Shown here: piece by piece, positions 16,464-25,046 of the stretch | How the letters are laid out: each line of letters opens with the position of its first letter | How positions within the stretch are numbered: position 1 is the first letter of the stretch | DNA from: Aureimonas altamirensis | Lineage (GTDB): Bacteria > Pseudomonadota > Alphaproteobacteria > Rhizobiales > Rhizobiaceae | Reading direction: 5' to 3' | NCBI RefSeq assembly: GCF_001463885.1 | Contig: NZ_BBWQ01000008.1 | Span: 1-64,000 of the forward strand | Length of the DNA: 64,000 nucleotides | Made by a program: the position numbers and the translations under genes | The notes under the pieces: generated by a model | What the model saw: only the letters and a program-made list of their open reading frames with translations | The model's database searches: none | What the model was told of the DNA's origin: nothing

Positions 16464-18062
16464 ATGCACGACAGCACCATGAAGATCGTGAACAGCGGCG
16501 GTCCTGAAATTTCGACTGTCCAAGACCGCAACCTTGAATTATTCGGAGAGGGCAAGCGCGTCTCGGCAGGTGTAATCGGAATGCAGACTTCCCAGGGCCA
16601 TGTGTCCACTTCGAATAGCGCGATCGATGGCGATCCTGACTTCTTCGATCTGTCGCCATCGCCCATGTGGCTGGAGGATTACAGCGGCGTCAAAGCGCTC
16701 TTTACCGAGTGGCGGGACGCCGGCGTAACCGATCTTGCAGACTATCTTGCCGAGGATCCGGAGCGCGTCCGGCGCTGTTCCGCGCTCATACGCGTGCTGA
16801 AGGTCAACGAGCGTGTACTCCAGCTCTACAAGGTCGCAGACCTTGCCGAGTTGGAGGAAAAGCTTTCCGTCATATTCAGCGCCGACATGATGAAGACCCA
16901 CGCCCAGGAGCTTGTGGCCCTGTGGCGGGGCGAACACGCATTCTTCAGCCATACGGTCAACTACACGGCCACCGGCGACAGGCTGGACATCCAGCTATCC
17001 GGCAAGATCATGCCGGGGCACGAGGATGACTGGAGCCGCGTTCTCGTCGTCACCGAGGACATGACCGAGCGGGAGGGCGCGCGCGCCGCGCAGGCTGCCA
17101 GCGAACGGTTCGCACGGGGTCTGTTCGAGCATTCTCCCGTGTCGTTGTGGGTCGAGGATTTCTCCGAGATCAAGAAGTTGCTGGACGAGCTTCGCTTGCG
17201 CGGCATCCAGGATTTCCGGGTGTTCACCGATGTGCACCCGGAGTTCATCAACCGGTGCATGAGCGAAATCCGCGTCATCGACATCAACCACACCACGATC
17301 AAGCTGTTCGGCGCGCCGGACAAGCGCGTGCTGCTGCACAGCCTTGGGCGGATTTTCCGCGACAAGATGGTGCAGCCCTTCCGCGAACAGCTCATCGACC
17401 TCTGGAACGGCCAGCTCTTTCAGACGCGAGAGGTCGTCAATTATGCGCTGGACGGCCGCGAACTGCATCTGATGCTGCAGTTCTCGGTCCTGCCGGGCGC
17501 CGAGCACGACTGGTCGCTGGTGCAGGTGGCGCTGACGGACATTACCGCGCGCAAGGCGGCCGAAGCGTATCTGGAGTTCCTCGGGAAGCACGACGCACTG
17601 ACCAAGCTGTTCAACCGCTCGTTCTATATCGACGAGTTGAACCGTCTGCAGCGCAGCGGCACCGAGCCGATATCGATCATCATCATCGATCTCAACAACC
17701 TGAAAGAGGTCAATGATTCGCTGGGGCACGCCGCCGGAGACGATCTGCTTCGGCGGGCGGGCGAGGTGCTGGGCAAGCTGGTGGAAGCGCCGGGCCATGC
17801 GGCACGCATCGGCGGCGACGAATTCGCCCTGACACTACCGGGGCTGGACGAAGTGCATGCCGGCAAGATCCTCAAGGATCTGGACGGGCTCTGCGACCTG
17901 AACAACCAGTTCTATTCCACCGCATCGTCGCGGTTGAGCCTGTCGGCCGGGCTGGCCACCAGCCGGGACGGGGAAAGCCTCGAGGCAACCGCGCGCCGCG
18001 CCGACAACGCCATGTACATGGCCAAGCGCGAATATCACCGCAAATTGAGCGCCAGCCGTTAA
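16464..18062 (+). CDS. Diguanylate cyclase with two PAS-like sensor domains
   Basis: 532-aa protein that makes cyclic di-GMP. Two tandem PAS-like modules (about 60-205 and 215-365) share the pattern SPxxLWxEDxS. A C-terminal GGDEF domain has its active site GGDEF at residues 450-454. No EAL domain and no transmembrane segment are seen, so it is a cytoplasmic sensor. The stretch before GGDEF (VEAPGHAARI) lacks the RxxD product-inhibition site. ATG at 16464 is the first plausible start. Confidence 0.9.
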   Translation: MHDSTMKIVNSGGPEISTVQDRNLELFGEGKRVSAGVIGMQTSQGHVSTSNSAIDGDPDFFDLSPSPMWLEDYSGVKALFTEWRDAGVTDLADYLAEDPERVRRCSALIRVLKVNERVLQLYKVADLAELEEKLSVIFSADMMKTHAQELVALWRGEHAFFSHTVNYTATGDRLDIQLSGKIMPGHEDDWSRVLVVTEDMTEREGARAAQAASERFARGLFEHSPVSLWVEDFSEIKKLLDELRLRGIQDFRVFTDVHPEFINRCMSEIRVIDINHTTIKLFGAPDKRVLLHSLGRIFRDKMVQPFREQLIDLWNGQLFQTREVVNYALDGRELHLMLQFSVLPGAEHDWSLVQVALTDITARKAAEAYLEFLGKHDALTKLFNRSFYIDELNRLQRSGTEPISIIIIDLNNLKEVNDSLGHAAGDDLLRRAGEVLGKLVEAPGHAARIGGDEFALTLPGLDEVHAGKILKDLDGLCDLNNQFYSTASSRLSLSAGLATSRDGESLEATARRADNAMYMAKREYHRKLSASR

Positions 18063-18120
18063 GCCGCATTCCTCATCGACAGACCGGGGTTTGTCGCAGT
18101 GCAGCATTACGCCTGCATTG

Positions 18121-18157
18121 ACGTGGTAATACCACGTGCATTAAGTGGTCTTACCAC
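18121..18157. promoter_or_regulatory. Tandem FadR/GntR-type operators
   Basis: ACGTGGTAATACCACGT (18121-18137) and GTGGTCTTACCAC (18145-18157) both contain TGGT-N3-ACCA, the classic recognition pattern of FadR-subfamily GntR regulators. Centres are 22 bp apart, two helical turns, on the same face. They sit just before the gntR gene, so autoregulation and control of the whole locus are likely. Confidence 0.75.
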
Positions 18158-18167
18158 GGCAAGATCA

Positions 18168-18956
18168 ATGGACACCCACTTGATGTCGATCAGACGCGAA
18201 GCAATTGAGCATAAGAGCGGCTACGACAGGGTCGTCGCATTCCTGCGCGAAGAGCTTTTGTCCGGTGCGCTGAAGACGGGCGATTGCCTGTTGCCCGAGC
18301 GCGAGCTGGCCGCCCAGCTAGGCGTCGGCCGCCCCGTCCTGCGCGAGGCGCTGCGGGCGCTGGCGATGATCGGTGCGCTGGAGATACGGCATGGGGTGGG
18401 CACGATCGTAAAGAAGCCCGACGTGTCGACGCTCGGCGAGTTTTTCACCTTCGTTCTGGCGCAGCAGGCCGACGCGATCGACGACATCATGGAAGCGCGC
18501 GTGGCCATCGAGCACCACGCGATCCGGCTGGCGTGCCGCCGCGCCGCGCCCGCCGACATGGACCGACTTGCCGCCTGCCTTCGCCGCATCGTCGATACGA
18601 TCCACAGCGCGGAAGCGGGCGGCGTGGCGGATTTCCAGTTCCACGAAGCCATCGTGCGCGCCGCCGGTTCGCCGACGCTGACCAGCATCTACGGCTCGAT
18701 ATCCAGCCTGATGATGAAGTCCCATCTCGACCGCCGCGAACAGATCATCGCCGTCGACGGCATCGAGGAGTTCCTCATCGATCATCATCGGTTGATCTAC
18801 GAGGCGATCTCCGCGCGCGACGCCGCGGGCGCCGACGACCTTCTGACCCGCCATTTCGAAATCGGCGCAGAATTCCGCCGCAAGGCCACCGTCAACGCGT
18901 TGCGGCAGCAGCCGATGCGTGGTGGGGCCACCCAACCCGACTCGAGGAAAGACTGA
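18168..18956 (+). CDS. FadR-type GntR transcriptional regulator
   Basis: 262-aa regulator with an N-terminal winged HTH (LPERELAAQLGVGRPVLREA) and a C-terminal all-helical FCD ligand domain with the metal-binding His residues expected of the family. The start at 18168 leaves the two TGGTNNNACCA sites upstream; a start at 18099 would place them inside the gene. The stop overlaps the next ATG by 1 bp. It heads the cluster to 25046 and probably represses it until the pathway substrate binds. Confidence 0.88.
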   Translation: MDTHLMSIRREAIEHKSGYDRVVAFLREELLSGALKTGDCLLPERELAAQLGVGRPVLREALRALAMIGALEIRHGVGTIVKKPDVSTLGEFFTFVLAQQADAIDDIMEARVAIEHHAIRLACRRAAPADMDRLAACLRRIVDTIHSAEAGGVADFQFHEAIVRAAGSPTLTSIYGSISSLMMKSHLDRREQIIAVDGIEEFLIDHHRLIYEAISARDAAGADDLLTRHFEIGAEFRRKATVNALRQQPMRGGATQPDSRKD

Positions 18957-19405
18957 TGCGCATCATCATCGGCAGCGATCACGCCGGCTACAGCCTGAAG
19001 CAGGACCTGCTAGAGCCACTGCGGCAGGCCGGTCACGACCTTGTCGATGTCGGCAGCTTCGACCCCGATCCGGTCGATTTTCCCGATATCGCGCGCGCCG
19101 TCTGCGACAAGGTCCGCACCGAGGCGGGGGCGCGCGGCATCCTCGTCTGCGGCACCGGCGTCGGCGCGGTGATCGCGGCAAACAAGATACGCGGCATCCG
19201 GGCCGCCGTCTGCCACGACGTCCATTCGGCACACCAATCGGTAGAGCATGACGACGTCAACGTGATGTGCCTTGGCGCGCAGATCGTCGGTCCCTGGCTC
19301 GCCAAGGACCTGATCGCATCTTTCCTGTCGGCCGAGTTCGTGACCAGCGATCCGGATTTCGTCCGCCGCGTCGAGAAGCTCGCCCGCCTGGAAGAGGCGA
19401 ACTGA
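18956..19405 (+). CDS. RpiB/LacAB-family sugar-phosphate isomerase
   Basis: 149-aa aldose-ketose isomerase of the RpiB fold. MRIIIGSDHAGYSLKQ and the catalytic Cys65 in LVCGTGVG match RpiB; the family also includes galactose-6-P and erythrose-4-P isomerases. It overlaps the gntR stop and has GAGGAAAG before its ATG. It is distinct from the second RpiB homologue at 49229, and beside a ribokinase it probably isomerises a phosphorylated sugar of this locus. Confidence 0.88.
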   Translation: MRIIIGSDHAGYSLKQDLLEPLRQAGHDLVDVGSFDPDPVDFPDIARAVCDKVRTEAGARGILVCGTGVGAVIAANKIRGIRAAVCHDVHSAHQSVEHDDVNVMCLGAQIVGPWLAKDLIASFLSAEFVTSDPDFVRRVEKLARLEEAN

Positions 19406-19440
19406 CGGGAAGCAGATCATCCGGGGGGAGGAAACGGACG

Positions 19441-20367
19441 ATGACGGATAGCAAATCGAAGACAGGCCGTGTCGCCTTCGTCGGCATCGGTGTCATGGGG
19501 CGGGAGATGGCCCGCAATCTGGCGCAGGCGGGGCATGATGTCATCGCATACGACATCGTCCCCGGCGCGGTATCCGCCCTTGCCGAATACGGCGTCAGGG
19601 CGGCGGCCAGCATATCCGGCGCTGTGAGGCAAGCCGATATCGTCGTTTCCATGCTGCCGGACACGCCGCAGGTCGAGATGCTGGTGCATGGCCCGGACGG
19701 CCTCCTGGCCATGCCGCCGAAGGGCCGCCTGTTCGTCGATATGAGCACCATTGCGCCGGAAGCGACGCGTCGTATGGGCGAGGCGCTATTGGCTGCGGGC
19801 ATCGACATGGTGGATGCGCCCGTTTCCGGCGGGCCGGGCGGCGCGCGCGATGCACGCCTGTCCATCATGGCAGGCGGCAGCGTGCCGGCTTTCGAGGCGG
19901 CGCTGCCCTATCTGCGCGCCATGGGGACGACCATCAATCATGTCGGCGGCCCCGGAGCCGGGCAGGCGGTGAAGCTGTGCAACCAGCTTGTCTGCGCACT
20001 GAACATCCAGGCGATCTGCGAGGCGCTGTCCCTCGGGCGCAGCTTCGGCATCGACCTTGCGCAAATGCGCGAGGTGCTGAAGGGCGGTTCGGCCAATTCA
20101 TGGATGCTGGACAATCTCGGCGCGGCGATGATCGAGGGCGATACGTCCGCTGGGTTCCGGATCGACCTGATGATGAAGGATTTGCGCCTGGTGCTCGATG
20201 CCGCGCGCCAGGGGCCGGTGCCCCTGCCGGCGACGGCGCTGGTGGCGGCGCAATACATGGAAGCGCAGGCGCATGGCGAAGGCGCCAACGGCAACCAGGC
20301 CCTGTTCCGCGTCTATGATCGTCTCGCAGGCCTGGAGCGCGGGCAGCCGGCGGGCAGGGCCGCATGA
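19441..20367 (+). CDS. NAD(P)-dependent HIBADH-like oxidoreductase
   Basis: 308-aa beta-hydroxyacid dehydrogenase: Rossmann motif FVGIGVMGREMARN, DAPVSGGPGGA and the catalytic lysine in GQAVKLCNQLV. Family members oxidise 3-hydroxyisobutyrate, L-threonate, glycerate-type acids and sulfolactaldehyde-like compounds. It lies between the RpiB-like isomerase and an amino-acid-type ABC importer and overlaps the first permease gene by 4 bp. ATG at 19441 follows GGGGGGAGG-like sequence. The acid it oxidises may be the substrate of the pathway. Confidence 0.88.
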   Translation: MTDSKSKTGRVAFVGIGVMGREMARNLAQAGHDVIAYDIVPGAVSALAEYGVRAAASISGAVRQADIVVSMLPDTPQVEMLVHGPDGLLAMPPKGRLFVDMSTIAPEATRRMGEALLAAGIDMVDAPVSGGPGGARDARLSIMAGGSVPAFEAALPYLRAMGTTINHVGGPGAGQAVKLCNQLVCALNIQAICEALSLGRSFGIDLAQMREVLKGGSANSWMLDNLGAAMIEGDTSAGFRIDLMMKDLRLVLDAARQGPVPLPATALVAAQYMEAQAHGEGANGNQALFRVYDRLAGLERGQPAGRAA

Positions 20368-21041
20368 CACTCGATTTCGCCTCCATCCTGGCCCGCTGGC
20401 AGATGCTGGCGGACGGCGCGTGGCTGACGGTGCAACTGGCCAGCATCACGACGCTGACCGGTTTTCTGATCGGTACGCTGTGCGCCGTGGCGCGGCGGTC
20501 CGATGTGCGGTGGCTGTCTTCATTGGCGGGCTTCTATGTGGAGCTGATCCGCAACACGCCCTTCCTGGTGCAGATATTCATCGTCTATTTCGGCCTGTCG
20601 AGCCTTGGCTTTTCGTTCTCGGCCGTCACGGTGGCGATCATCGCGCTGACCATCAATGTGGCCGCCTACACGGCGGAAATCATGCGGGCCGGGTTCGATT
20701 CCATCCAGAAAGGCCAGTGGGAGGCAGCCGAGACACTCGGTTTGAACCGGCTGCAGCAATACTGGCATGTGGCCCTGCGCCCGGCGATGGAACGCGTCTA
20801 TCCCTCGCTGACCAGCCAGTTCATCCTGCTGATGCTGGCATCGTCGGTGACCTCGCAGATTTCGACCGAAGAGCTGACGGCGGCTGCCAACTACATCCAG
20901 TCCGAAACGTACCGGCCCTTCGAAACCTATATCGTCATCGCGATCATCTATGTCGCGCTGTCGCTGGCGATGCGGCTGGCATTCCACCTTGCCGCTCTGG
21001 CGCTGTTTCCGCGCCGCCGCCGCCTCGGCACCAACCTCTAG
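20364..21041 (+). CDS. Polar amino acid-type ABC transporter permease
   Basis: 225-aa inner-membrane permease of the HisMQ/GlnP family with about five helices. The EAA loop reads QWEAAETLGLNRLQQYWHVALRP. It pairs with the permease at 21053 to form the channel of a PAAT importer whose ATPase and binding protein follow. The start overlaps the preceding dehydrogenase gene (ATGA). Confidence 0.93.
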   Translation: MTLDFASILARWQMLADGAWLTVQLASITTLTGFLIGTLCAVARRSDVRWLSSLAGFYVELIRNTPFLVQIFIVYFGLSSLGFSFSAVTVAIIALTINVAAYTAEIMRAGFDSIQKGQWEAAETLGLNRLQQYWHVALRPAMERVYPSLTSQFILLMLASSVTSQISTEELTAAANYIQSETYRPFETYIVIAIIYVALSLAMRLAFHLAALALFPRRRRLGTNL

Positions 21042-21052
21042 GGGCGACGGCA

Positions 21053-21727
21053 ATGGAAACCGCACTCAACCCCGGCCATATCCGCTTCCTGCTGGAAGGC
21101 GCCGCCTGGACCATGGCCCTTTCGCTGATCGCCTTTGCGGGCGGCGGCGCTGCCGGCTTCCTCGTGGCGCTGGGGCGCATCGCGCCGCTGCGCGCCGTGC
21201 GCGCCATTACCACGCTGTATGTCCAGATCGTGCAGGGGACGCCGCTGCTCGTCATCCTGTTTCTCGTCTTCTTCGGCTTGCCGCAGCTCGGGTTTTCCAT
21301 CTCTCCGCTGATGGCGGCCAGCCTGTCGATGACGATCTATGTCAGCGCCTATCTCGGCGAAATCTGGCGCGGATGCATCCAGTCCGTACCGCAGGCGCAG
21401 TGGGAGGCAGCCGAGTGCCTGGCGATGAGCCGCACCCAGCGGATGCTGAAAGTCATCCTGCCGCAGGCGGTGCGGATAGCCACGCCGCCGACTGTCGGGT
21501 TCTCGGTGCAGATCATCAAGAACACCTCGCTGGCGTCGGTGGTCGGCTTCGTCGAGATCACCCGTGCCGGGCAGCTTATCAACAATTCCATCTTCGAGCC
21601 GTTCGTCATCTACATGATCGTCGCGGCACTGTATTTCTGCCTGTGCTTTCCCGTCTCCGTCTTCAGCCGTCGCCTCGAGCGCCGCGGTGCGTCCCGCCGC
21701 GCCCGGCTCGAGCTGACGCCGGCCTGA
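21053..21727 (+). CDS. Polar amino acid-type ABC transporter permease
   Basis: 224-aa second permease of the same importer, five hydrophobic segments, EAA loop QWEAAECLAMSRTQRMLKVILP. It starts 12 bp after the first permease at an ATG preceded by GGGGCGA. A heterodimeric pair of this sort is usual in PAAT importers. Confidence 0.93.
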   Translation: METALNPGHIRFLLEGAAWTMALSLIAFAGGGAAGFLVALGRIAPLRAVRAITTLYVQIVQGTPLLVILFLVFFGLPQLGFSISPLMAASLSMTIYVSAYLGEIWRGCIQSVPQAQWEAAECLAMSRTQRMLKVILPQAVRIATPPTVGFSVQIIKNTSLASVVGFVEITRAGQLINNSIFEPFVIYMIVAALYFCLCFPVSVFSRRLERRGASRRARLELTPA

Positions 21728-21764
21728 CGCCGCGGCACGCACCAGGTTCAGGGGAGGTCGTTTC

Positions 21765-22490
21765 ATGTCCATCGTCATTCTGGATGACGTCAAGAAAAGC
21801 TTCGGGGCGGTGCAGGTGCTGCACGGCGTATCCTTCAGCGTCGAGAAGGGGCAGGTCATGGCGCTCATCGGCGCCAGCGGCTCGGGCAAGAGCACCGCGC
21901 TGCGCTGCATCGACCTTCTCGAAACGATCAATTCCGGGCGGATCGAGGTGTGCGGACATCGCCTGGAAGACCCCAGGCTCGACAAGCGCGCGTTGCGGCT
22001 GGACGTCGGCATCGTCTTCCAGAGCTACAATCTGTTTCCCCATCTGACCATCGTCGAAAACATCATGCTGGCGCCGGTTTCGGTCAAGGGTGTCGGCCGG
22101 GCGCAGGCGCGGGACACCGCGGCGCGCGTGCTGGCAGAGGTAGGCCTGTCGGACAAGTCAGACTTCTATCCCGAGCAATTGTCGGGCGGCCAGCAGCAGC
22201 GCGCCGCCATTGCGCGGTCCCTGGCGATGGAGCCGAAGGTGATGCTGTTCGACGAGGTCACCTCGGCGCTCGATCCGAAGCTGACAGGCGAGGTTCTGCG
22301 CGTCATCGAGAAGCTGGCCGGCGGCGGCATGACGATGATCATGGTGACGCACGAGATGAACTTCGCGCGGCGCATCGCCGACAAGATCGTCTTCATGCAT
22401 CAGGGCCGCGTCCACGAGGAGGGCGACGCCTCCATCCTCAGTGCCCCGCGCACGCCGGAACTGGCGGACTTCGTATCCAACGAGCTTTGA
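21765..22490 (+). CDS. Polar amino acid-type ABC transporter ATPase
   Basis: 241-aa nucleotide-binding subunit of the GlnQ/HisP type. Walker A GASGSGKST, Q-loop FQSYNLFPHLT, signature LSGGQQQR, Walker B VMLFDEVTSAL and the H-loop VTHEMNF are intact. It energises the two permeases. ATG at 21765 follows GGGGAGG. Confidence 0.94.
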   Translation: MSIVILDDVKKSFGAVQVLHGVSFSVEKGQVMALIGASGSGKSTALRCIDLLETINSGRIEVCGHRLEDPRLDKRALRLDVGIVFQSYNLFPHLTIVENIMLAPVSVKGVGRAQARDTAARVLAEVGLSDKSDFYPEQLSGGQQQRAAIARSLAMEPKVMLFDEVTSALDPKLTGEVLRVIEKLAGGGMTMIMVTHEMNFARRIADKIVFMHQGRVHEEGDASILSAPRTPELADFVSNEL

Positions 22491-22532
22491 AAGAACGGGC
22501 GGTATCGCCGCCTGCAACGGGAGGAGAATGAC

Positions 22533-23318
22533 ATGAACATGTTGAAAATGGCGCTTGTGGCCGGTGTCGTGCTGTGCGGCGCCAACGCCGCCCTGGCCGA
22601 TGCGTATGACGACATCATCGCCGCCGGCAAGATCCGTGTATCGACGGACCTCGCCATTCCGCCGTCCGGCATGCTGGACGCCGAGTTGCAGCCGATCGGC
22701 TCCGACGTCGAGACCGCCAAGCTTCTGGCGGGCGATTGGGGCCTGGAGCTGGAATTCGTGCCCACCACCGGGGCGACGCGCATTCCCAATCTGCAGACCG
22801 GCAAGGCCGACGTGATCATCTCCACCCTGTCGGTTACGCCGCAGCGCGCCGAGGTGATCGATTTTACCGTACCCTACGCCGCACTCAACTCGGTCGTCGG
22901 AGCGCCGAAGGCGGCTGACATCTCCGATTGGGAAGGCTTGCGCGGCAAGGCCGTCACCGTAACCCGGGGCACCACGCAGGATACCGCGCTGACGCCCCTG
23001 GCCGGAGAGCGCGGCTACACCATCACACGCTACGACGACGACGCCACCATGGTGACTGCGGCGGTCAGCGGCCAGGCCGCCGCCGTGGCGACATCCGAGA
23101 CGCTGATCAACCAGATCGGCCAACGCAATCCGGAGCTTGGTTTCGAGCCCAAGTTCACCATCCAGGTCTTCGATCTCGCCATGGGCGTGCGCAAGGGCGA
23201 AACGCAGCTCAAGGAAAAGCTCGACGCCTGGATTACCGAGAACCTGAAGAACGGCAAGCTCAACGACATTTACCAGAAGTACCACGGCTCGCCGCTGCCG
23301 GCCGAAATGCTCAACTGA
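22533..23318 (+). CDS. Periplasmic binding protein, family 3 (amino acid ABC importer)
   Basis: 261-aa solute receptor. A signal peptide of about 22 residues ends in AALA before DAYDDI. The mature part has the family 3 pattern, with GKIRVSTDLAIPPSGMLD near the N-terminus. It captures the ligand of this importer in the periplasm. Although the fold class usually binds amino acids, the neighbours are sugar-phosphate enzymes, so the ligand may be a hydroxy or sugar acid. Confidence 0.92.
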   Translation: MNMLKMALVAGVVLCGANAALADAYDDIIAAGKIRVSTDLAIPPSGMLDAELQPIGSDVETAKLLAGDWGLELEFVPTTGATRIPNLQTGKADVIISTLSVTPQRAEVIDFTVPYAALNSVVGAPKAADISDWEGLRGKAVTVTRGTTQDTALTPLAGERGYTITRYDDDATMVTAAVSGQAAAVATSETLINQIGQRNPELGFEPKFTIQVFDLAMGVRKGETQLKEKLDAWITENLKNGKLNDIYQKYHGSPLPAEMLN

Positions 23319-23351
23319 GACTGTCCTACCGGACGACCCTCTGTTATCGAG

Positions 23352-23378
23352 ACCGCCGGGCGCGCTGCGCCCGGCGGT
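23352..23378 (+). terminator. GC-rich hairpin after the binding-protein gene
   Basis: ACCGCCGGGCGC-GCT-GCGCCCGGCGGT is a perfect 12-bp stem with a 3-nt loop, 33 bp after the stop of the binding protein and 27 bp before the kinase. With little U-tract, it more likely protects the upstream mRNA or attenuates than fully terminates. Confidence 0.65.
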
Positions 23379-23405
23379 TCTGGCATCAATCGGGCAGGCG
23401 ATATC

Positions 23406-24299
23406 ATGGGTAGCATTATCATATTCGGTTCCGTGAACGTCGATCTGGTGTCGCGCGTCACGCGTATCGCCCGGCCGGGCGAGACCGTTCTTTCGGCCTC
23501 CTACGACATCTATTTCGGCGGCAAGGGCGCAAACCAGGCGGTTGCCGCCGCCCGTGCGGCCCGTGCAGCCGGCGGCTTCGTGGCCATGGCCGGCGCCATC
23601 GGGCAGGATGCCTTCGGCAACGATTGCGCCGCCAATTTCACCGCCGCCGGAGTGGATGTCTCCGCCCTGCAGCGGACCACGGAGCGCACCGGTGTCGCCT
23701 TCATATCCGTCGACGACACCGCCGAAAACGCAATAACCGTCGCCAGCGGCGCCAACCTGCGCATTTCCGCCGAAGCGGTGCCCGAGGCGCTCGTTCTGTC
23801 GGCCTCGACGGCCATCTTCCAGATGGAAGTGCCGCTGGTCGAGACGCTGGCTTTCGCACAGCGCCTGCCCGACGACGCCACGGTCGTCTTCAATTTCGCC
23901 CCGGCGGATGAAAGCGCCGACCCGGCCGTGCTGACTGCCATGCTGGACCGCACGGACATCTTCGTCGTCAACGAGCACGAGGCCGAGGTGGCCGGACGCC
24001 TGGCGGGCGGGGCGGATGGGCTGGCCGAACTTGCCCGGCGGTTCGGCGTCCAGCTCGTCGTCACCCTTGGAGCCGCCGGCGTCGACCTTTATTCGCCCGA
24101 CGGCGCAAGGCAGCATTTCGAGGCGCCCAAGGTTGCCGTCGTGGATACGACGGGCGCCGGTGACCTGTTCACCGGAACGCTTGCCACCAGGGTCGACGAG
24201 GGCATGAGCCTTTCAGAGGCGGTCGCGGCGGCGGCGCATGCCGCATCCATCGCCTGTACGCGGCCGGGGGCGCAGGTCGACGTCTTCGCCGAGGCTTGA
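23406..24299 (+). CDS. PfkB-family carbohydrate kinase (ribokinase-like)
   Basis: 297-aa sugar kinase. It shows the N-terminal GSVNVDLVSR motif, GGKGANQAVAAAR (PfkB signature 1) and DTTGAGDLFTGTLA with the catalytic Asp (signature 2). It phosphorylates a pentose or related sugar with ATP in the cytoplasm. With the RpiB-like isomerase and HAD phosphatase of the same cluster it forms a sugar-phosphate set. Ribose is possible, but no ribose-type transporter is present. Confidence 0.9.
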   Translation: MGSIIIFGSVNVDLVSRVTRIARPGETVLSASYDIYFGGKGANQAVAAARAARAAGGFVAMAGAIGQDAFGNDCAANFTAAGVDVSALQRTTERTGVAFISVDDTAENAITVASGANLRISAEAVPEALVLSASTAIFQMEVPLVETLAFAQRLPDDATVVFNFAPADESADPAVLTAMLDRTDIFVVNEHEAEVAGRLAGGADGLAELARRFGVQLVVTLGAAGVDLYSPDGARQHFEAPKVAVVDTTGAGDLFTGTLATRVDEGMSLSEAVAAAAHAASIACTRPGAQVDVFAEA

Positions 24300-24371
24300 T
24301 GCCCCTCGCCATCCGCCGGGTTTGCGCCAGTTTCCGCTGTACCGGTGCCAGGTAAAGCGAGAGGCCGCGAC

Positions 24372-25046
24372 ATGCGCATGGAAACCGCCTTCCTGTTCGA
24401 TCTCGACGGAACGCTCGTCGACAGTGTCTATCAGCATGTGCTGGCGTGGAAGCACGCGCTGGACGAAGAGGGCATCGCCCTGTCCGTCTGGCGCATCCAC
24501 CGGCGCATCGGCATGAGCGGGGGCCTTTTCACCAACCAGCTCCTGCGGGAAACCGGGCAGGACCTGACGGTCGAGCGCATGGAGCGGCTGCGCCACCTTC
24601 ATGCCGAAGCGTATCAGGCGCAGAAAGCCAGCGTCCAGCCGCTGCCCGGCGCGCGCGCGCTGCTGCAATGGCTAGGCGAAGCCGGCATACCATGGGCCAT
24701 CGCCACCAGCGGCCGCATGGAAACCGCGCGCGTCAACCTTGAGGCGCTCGGCGTCGACCCGGACCGCTCCGTTGTCGTCACACGAGATCAGGTGCGTTAC
24801 GCCAAACCCGACCCGGACCTGTTCCTGGCCGCCGCCGACAGGCTCGGATTTCCGATCGGCAATTGCATGGTGGTGGGCGACGCGATCTGGGACATGCTGG
24901 CCGCAACGCGTGCGCGCGCACTGGGTATCGGCCTTCTCAGCGGCGGCTACGGGCGGGAAGAGCTGCAACAGGCCGGAGCCATCCGCGTCTATGACGATCC
25001 GGCCGATCTTCTTCAACATATCGATGAGGTTGGCGGACGCCGCTAA
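24372..25046 (+). CDS. HAD-superfamily phosphatase (beta-phosphoglucomutase/GPH-like)
   Basis: 224-aa HAD hydrolase: motif I FLFDLDGTLVDS (nucleophile and acid Asp), motif II in AIATSGR, motif III Lys in YAKPDPDLF and motif IV VVGDAIWDM, with a helical cap in residues 17-80. It likely dephosphorylates a small sugar phosphate, possibly as overflow control for the cluster. ATG at 24372 is preferred to 24345. Its last 4 bp overlap the convergent phosphoribosyltransferase gene. Confidence 0.9.
   Translation: MRMETAFLFDLDGTLVDSVYQHVLAWKHALDEEGIALSVWRIHRRIGMSGGLFTNQLLRETGQDLTVERMERLRHLHAEAYQAQKASVQPLPGARALLQWLGEAGIPWAIATSGRMETARVNLEALGVDPDRSVVVTRDQVRYAKPDPDLFLAAADRLGFPIGNCMVVGDAIWDMLAATRARALGIGLLSGGYGREELQQAGAIRVYDDPADLLQHIDEVGGRR

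Noticed and set aside
18099-18167. Upstream start for the GntR gene
   Set aside because: It would put both TGGTNNNACCA operators inside the coding region; the extra 23 residues do not look like part of a GntR domain.
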